From assembly GCA_021159425.1 (NCBI GenBank), contig JAGGRU010000088.1:1-9310 (forward strand): 9,310 nt of DNA, in the 5' to 3' direction. Every line of letters starts with the position of its first letter. Within the stretch, counting starts at the first letter, position 1. Positions 6,582 to 9,310 of the stretch are shown piece after piece. Under the pieces are notes generated by a model. It saw only the letters and a program-made list of their open reading frames with translations. It made no database searches and had not been told where the DNA came from. The stretch comes from Sulfurovum sp. (lineage in GTDB: Bacteria; Campylobacterota; Campylobacteria; Campylobacterales; Sulfurovaceae). Made by a program: the position numbers and the translations under genes.

Positions 6582-7770
6582 AGGCTTCTCTTCGTTACGA
6601 AGCAAACTTAATCTTGTCTTTTCCATTACCCTCCTTCTTCTGGCTATTCTCTTCATTGGTTCGATCAGATATGATCATGCGAAATTTGATGAGCATAATG
6701 AAGCACATGAAAGAAGTATTTCCCACTACCTTTACAACTATTACCTGAAACACGGCACAATTGACACAGCGTACCTTGAAGCACAAAATGTATCTCTCAT
6801 TACAGATAAAGGAAAAGTAATACAGATAGAACGCTCCTTCAAGGAGAAGGGAAAAGATACACACTATGCAGTAGATACCATTCACCTGCAGCGTATTATT
6901 CTTATCAACAATGATCGGTTTAAACTTTTTCTGGAAAATAAGAACAGGTCAAAATATCCGTTGAAACGTATTATTGTTTTTACGATCGTTTTTCTTTTGA
7001 TCATTTTACTCTATTTTTGGGTCGTCAGAAGTCTTAGACCTATTTCAGAGCTGAAAAACAAGATCAAAACGTTTTCAGAGGGGAACCTTGATATTGAGTG
7101 TGCGAGTGACAGAAATGATGAAATAGGTGAAGTAGCCAATGAATTTGATCATGCGGTTAAAACCATACGCGAATTGATACAATCACGGCAACTTTTTTTA
7201 CGTGCCATTATGCATGAACTCAAAACACCTATTGCCAAAGGCAGGTTGATGAGTGAAATGCTTGCCGATGAAAAAAGCAAGGCACGAATGCACAGTATAT
7301 TCCAACGTCTGAATCTGCTTATTGATGAATTTGCAAAAATAGAAAAGATCGCCTCTAAGAACTTTGAACTTCATCTTCACTCTTATAAAATGTCTGATCT
7401 TCTTGAAGCCAGTGTTGATATGCTGATGGTAGAGAACCCTGGCAGACTTATTACAACAGAGATCAAAAAAGACTATATTATAAATGTAGACTTTGAACTC
7501 TTTACGCTTGTCATCAAAAATTTACTTGATAATGCCATTAAATACAGTGCAGATAAACATGTTATCGTCATCATCAATGAAGACAGAATAGAGATCATCA
7601 ATAACGGCGTGGAACTGAAAGAGCCCTTGGAAAATTATTTCAAACCTTTTCATACATCAAAAAGTGGTTTGGGCTTAGGTATTTATATTGTAAAGAGTAT
7701 TTTAGATATTCATCATAGAGAGTTAAATTACAGATATGAAGACGGGAAAAATATATTTGTAGTGATTTAA
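6574..7770 (+). CDS. Sensor histidine kinase, ArsS/CprS-like
   Basis: Inner-membrane sensor kinase of 398 residues, partner of the regulator it overlaps. Seen: TM1 (about 12-31), a periplasmic sensor of roughly 100 residues rich in His (35, 41, 45, 51, 60, 97, 104), TM2 (about 133-150), a HAMP segment (RPISEL to about 205), the H-box MHELKTPIAKG with phosphorylatable His214, N-box NLLDNAIKYS (316-325) and G2 GLGLG (365-369). The G1 box reads INNGV (342-346) and lacks the Asp of the usual DNGPG. The H-box region resembles Helicobacter ArsS, an acid-responsive kinase, and Campylobacter CprS; the stimulus here is not shown. The only plausible start is TTG at 6574: an in-frame stop lies 12 bases upstream and the first internal Met is far inside, at residue 213. 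GGAG at 6558-6561 within the regulator gene may serve it. Confidence 0.9.
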   Translation: MFKGFSSLRSKLNLVFSITLLLLAILFIGSIRYDHAKFDEHNEAHERSISHYLYNYYLKHGTIDTAYLEAQNVSLITDKGKVIQIERSFKEKGKDTHYAVDTIHLQRIILINNDRFKLFLENKNRSKYPLKRIIVFTIVFLLIILLYFWVVRSLRPISELKNKIKTFSEGNLDIECASDRNDEIGEVANEFDHAVKTIRELIQSRQLFLRAIMHELKTPIAKGRLMSEMLADEKSKARMHSIFQRLNLLIDEFAKIEKIASKNFELHLHSYKMSDLLEASVDMLMVENPGRLITTEIKKDYIINVDFELFTLVIKNLLDNAIKYSADKHVIVIINEDRIEIINNGVELKEPLENYFKPFHTSKSGLGLGIYIVKSILDIHHRELNYRYEDGKNIFVVI

Positions 7771-7803
7771 AAAGTTGAACCTCTACATAAATTAGAGGTT
7801 CAA
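7769..7803 (-). terminator. Intrinsic terminator of the DAHP synthase gene
   Basis: A perfect 11-bp stem (7775-7785 with 7793-7803, arm TTGAACCTCTA) with a 7-base loop begins 7 bases after the DAHP synthase stop on the minus strand and is followed, after one C, by five T. On the plus strand the stem follows the kinase stop but has no T-run, so it terminates mainly the minus-strand transcript and may only weakly affect the kinase operon. Confidence 0.85.
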
Positions 7804-7810
7804 GTGGAAC

Positions 7811-9145
7811 TTAGATAGTATCAGACAACATAAAAGAAAGTTCTAACGCTTGACTTGCATTCAGTCTTGGATCACATTGTGTATGATAACGGCTTGCAAG
7901 CCCTTCTGCAGTAATGGGAGAAGATGTACTACCCGTACACTCTGTGACATCATTTCCTGTCATCTCCAAGTGTATCCCGGCACCGACTGTTCCCATCTCT
8001 TTATGAATAGTAAAGAACTGTTCTACTTCGGAAAGAATATTATCAAAATCTCTTGTTTTAAAGCCAGTTGAACTCTTCTCTACGTTTCCATGCATCGGGT
8101 CACATGACCAGACAACATTTTTCCCCTCATCTCTCACTCGCTTAAGCAGTTTAGGGAAATAGTGTCTGATCTGGCTTGCACCCATACGAACAATAAGGTT
8201 CAATCTTCCCTCTTCATTGTCAGGGTTCAATGCATCGATCAGTTCAATAAGCTCATCTTCCTCCATCGTTGGTCCGACTTTACAGCCAATAGGATTCTGG
8301 ATCCCTCTAAAGTACTCTATATGTGCTTCTGTAAGATCTCTTGTTCTGTCGCCTATCCACAACATGTGTGCTGAACAGTTATACCACTCACCCGTATCAG
8401 AATCCTGTCTTGTAAGTGCTTCTTCATAATTTAAAAGCAGTGCTTCATGTGAAGTATACATTGTAGTCTGGTGTAATTGAGGCATCGTATCAGAGTTAAG
8501 GCCACATGCAGCCATAAACTTCATAGACGAATCGATCTTAGTGCTCAATTCATCATATCTTTTGCCCAGAGGATTGCCTTTGATAAAGTCAAGATTCCAC
8601 TTATGCACCCTGTTAAGATCCGCCAAACCGCCTCTTGAAAATGCACGCAAAAGGTTGAGTGTAGCAGCAGACTGATTATAGGCTTTTAACATATTTTTAG
8701 GGTTAGGGATTCTTGCTTCTTCCGTAAACTCCATTCCGTTAATGATATCTCCACGGTAACTTGGTAACTCTACGCCATCGATCTCTTCGAAATCCGAAGA
8801 TCTTGGTTTTGCAAATTGTCCGGCAATACGCCCTACTTTCACTACGGGTTTACCTGTACTGTACATGAGAACCATATTCATTTGAAGCATAAGTTTGAAA
8901 AGGTTTTTTATGTTTTCTGCGTTAAAATCAGCAAAACTCTCTGCACAATCTCCACCTTGAAGTAAAAAGGCTTCACCTCTTCCTGCTGCTGCAAGCTTCT
9001 CTTTTAATTTTCTTGCTTCACCTGCAAAAATAAGGGGCGGGTAAGAGCTTAACTCTTCTTCTGTTTTTTCAAGAAGTGCTTTGTCCTGGTATGTTGGTTG
9101 TTGCTTTATGGGAAAATTTCTCCAGCTACTGGGTGTCCAACTCAT
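7811..9145 (-). CDS. aroG: Class II 3-deoxy-7-phosphoheptulonate (DAHP) synthase
   Basis: Cytoplasmic enzyme condensing phosphoenolpyruvate and erythrose 4-phosphate to DAHP, the first step of the shikimate pathway and usually its main feedback point. From the ATG at 9145 it has 444 residues, normal for bacterial class II (plant-like, AroA-II) enzymes. Seen: [11 protein letters not shown] with metal ligand Cys67, [52 protein letters not shown] with His352, [12 protein letters not shown] with Glu394 and CDPRLNASQ with Asp425, the complete Cys/His/Glu/Asp metal site of this class. A longer frame opens at TTG 9175, but AAGGA (9156-9152) lies 6 bases before the ATG at 9145, where the protein begins MSWTPSSW as expected. 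It is monocistronic with its own terminator, converging on the kinase. The symbol follows the Mycobacterium class II enzyme; naming varies in this phylum. Confidence 0.94.
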   Translation of the reverse strand: MSWTPSSWRNFPIKQQPTYQDKALLEKTEEELSSYPPLIFAGEARKLKEKLAAAGRGEAFLLQGGDCAESFADFNAENIKNLFKLMLQMNMVLMYSTGKPVVKVGRIAGQFAKPRSSDFEEIDGVELPSYRGDIINGMEFTEEARIPNPKNMLKAYNQSAATLNLLRAFSRGGLADLNRVHKWNLDFIKGNPLGKRYDELSTKIDSSMKFMAACGLNSDTMPQLHQTTMYTSHEALLLNYEEALTRQDSDTGEWYNCSAHMLWIGDRTRDLTEAHIEYFRGIQNPIGCKVGPTMEEDELIELIDALNPDNEEGRLNLIVRMGASQIRHYFPKLLKRVRDEGKNVVWSCDPMHGNVEKSSTGFKTRDFDNILSEVEQFFTIHKEMGTVGAGIHLEMTGNDVTECTGSTSSPITAEGLASRYHTQCDPRLNASQALELSFMLSDTI

Positions 9146-9151
9146 TATATA

Positions 9152-9156
9152 TCCTT
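9152..9156 (-). promoter_or_regulatory. Ribosome binding site fixing the DAHP synthase start
   Basis: On the minus strand AAGGA sits 6 bases before the ATG at 9145, which decides for this start over the TTG at 9175. The stretch just upstream (9161-9174) is a small dyad TGGG-6-CCCA in the leader. Confidence 0.75.
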
Positions 9157-9188
9157 GATATGGGCATTCACCCAAAATTAATGCAATG

Positions 9189-9194
9189 ATTATA
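9189..9194 (-). promoter_or_regulatory. Candidate -10 box for the DAHP synthase gene
   Basis: A TATAAT on the minus strand would start transcription near 9182, giving a leader of about 37 bases. A second minus-strand TATAAT at 9212-9217 is an alternative. Neither has a convincing -35 box. Confidence 0.5.
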
Positions 9195-9200
9195 GCTGAA

Positions 9201-9280
9201 AAAATATGAAAATTATATGTATTGGAGACTAATACTAAAAATAGTTTAAATTTTTCTGTATTTTATAGAAAAATGATGAG
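9201..9280. other. Very AT-rich intergenic stretch
   Basis: Counting 9201-9270 by eye gives 11 G or C in 70 bases (about 16%), far below the coding regions. It includes an imperfect 10-bp inverted repeat (9251-9260 with 9264-9273, one G-T pair, 3-base loop). No gene is visible. It would suit a promoter region of an unseen neighbour or a DNA-unwinding element. Confidence 0.45.
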
Positions 9281-9283
9281 TTT

Positions 9284-9310
9284 TTCACATGGTGAATAAG
9301 ATGTGAATAA
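9284..9310. other. Cluster of DnaA-box-like TTCAC motifs at the window edge
   Basis: TTCAC appears at 9284-9288 on the plus strand and at 9296-9292 and 9307-9303 on the minus strand. The last two are within TTATTCAC, an exact 8-bp direct repeat 11 bases apart; the outermost, TTATTCACA, fits the classical DnaA box TTATNCACA. TTCAC is the reported core of epsilonproteobacterial DnaA boxes. The cluster is cut by the window end, and the same palindromic arrangement could instead be a repressor operator. Confidence 0.45.

Noticed and set aside
9161..9174. Leader hairpin TGGG-N6-CCCA upstream of DAHP synthase as a riboswitch or attenuator.
   Set aside because: A 4-bp stem in a leader of about 37 bases is too small, and no leader peptide rich in aromatic codons is present.
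9146..9175. Ten-residue N-terminal extension of DAHP synthase from TTG 9175.
   Set aside because: The AAGGA at 9152-9156 is ideally placed for the ATG at 9145, and the protein from there begins as class II enzymes normally do.
9251..9273. AT-only inverted repeat as a terminator for an unseen gene.
   Set aside because: The stem is almost purely A/T with no GC core, and no T-run is correctly placed after it.
1..9310. tRNA, rRNA, CRISPR array, insertion sequence or phage genes.
   Set aside because: No cloverleaf, regularly spaced direct repeats, transposase or integrase motifs were seen on either strand.

Overview
The window looks like a chromosomal segment of a Campylobacterota (epsilonproteobacterial) organism, most plausibly a free-living, Sulfurovum- or Sulfurimonas-like lineage. 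The hints are an AT-rich genome with near-perfect TATAAT -10 boxes but poor -35 boxes, a plant-type (class II) DAHP synthase, a two-component pair whose kinase H-box region resembles the Helicobacter ArsS/Campylobacter CprS group, and a periplasmic octaheme cytochrome c. The genus is inferred from protein character, not proven.

Layout, left to right. (1) 100-2294, plus strand: a membrane-anchored SPOR-domain protein and trpE (anthranilate synthase component I), 8 bp apart and probably one transcript from a TATAAT promoter at 61. (2) 2311-3531, minus strand: an AAA/DUF4143 ATPase that is visibly more AT-rich than its neighbours and converges on trpE. It looks like an accessory insertion. (3) 3532-3710: a divergent regulatory region with two promoters, an 8-bp inverted repeat, TACTA tandem repeats and a second dyad. 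(4) 3711-5857, plus strand: aroE (shikimate dehydrogenase), tightly followed by an octaheme cytochrome c. (5) 5907-7770, plus strand: an OmpR-family response regulator and a histidine kinase that starts at a TTG overlapping the regulator's end. (6) 7811-9145, minus strand: class II DAHP synthase with its own intrinsic terminator. (7) 9146-9310: its leader, then a very AT-rich stretch ending in a cluster of TTCAC-core motifs resembling epsilonproteobacterial DnaA boxes.

How the genes fit together. DAHP synthase (first step to chorismate), AroE (shikimate formation) and TrpE (chorismate to anthranilate) serve one aromatic pathway but lie in three separate transcription units, and no trpG or other trp gene is present. 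The cytochrome and two-component system suggest respiratory or envelope sensing functions next to this housekeeping core. Nothing here is a clear undescribed system. The best leads are the possible origin-proximal DnaA-box cluster at the right edge, the octaheme cytochrome with a repeated heme-spacing pattern and no assigned reaction, and the duplicated ribosome-binding site/start of the response regulator.
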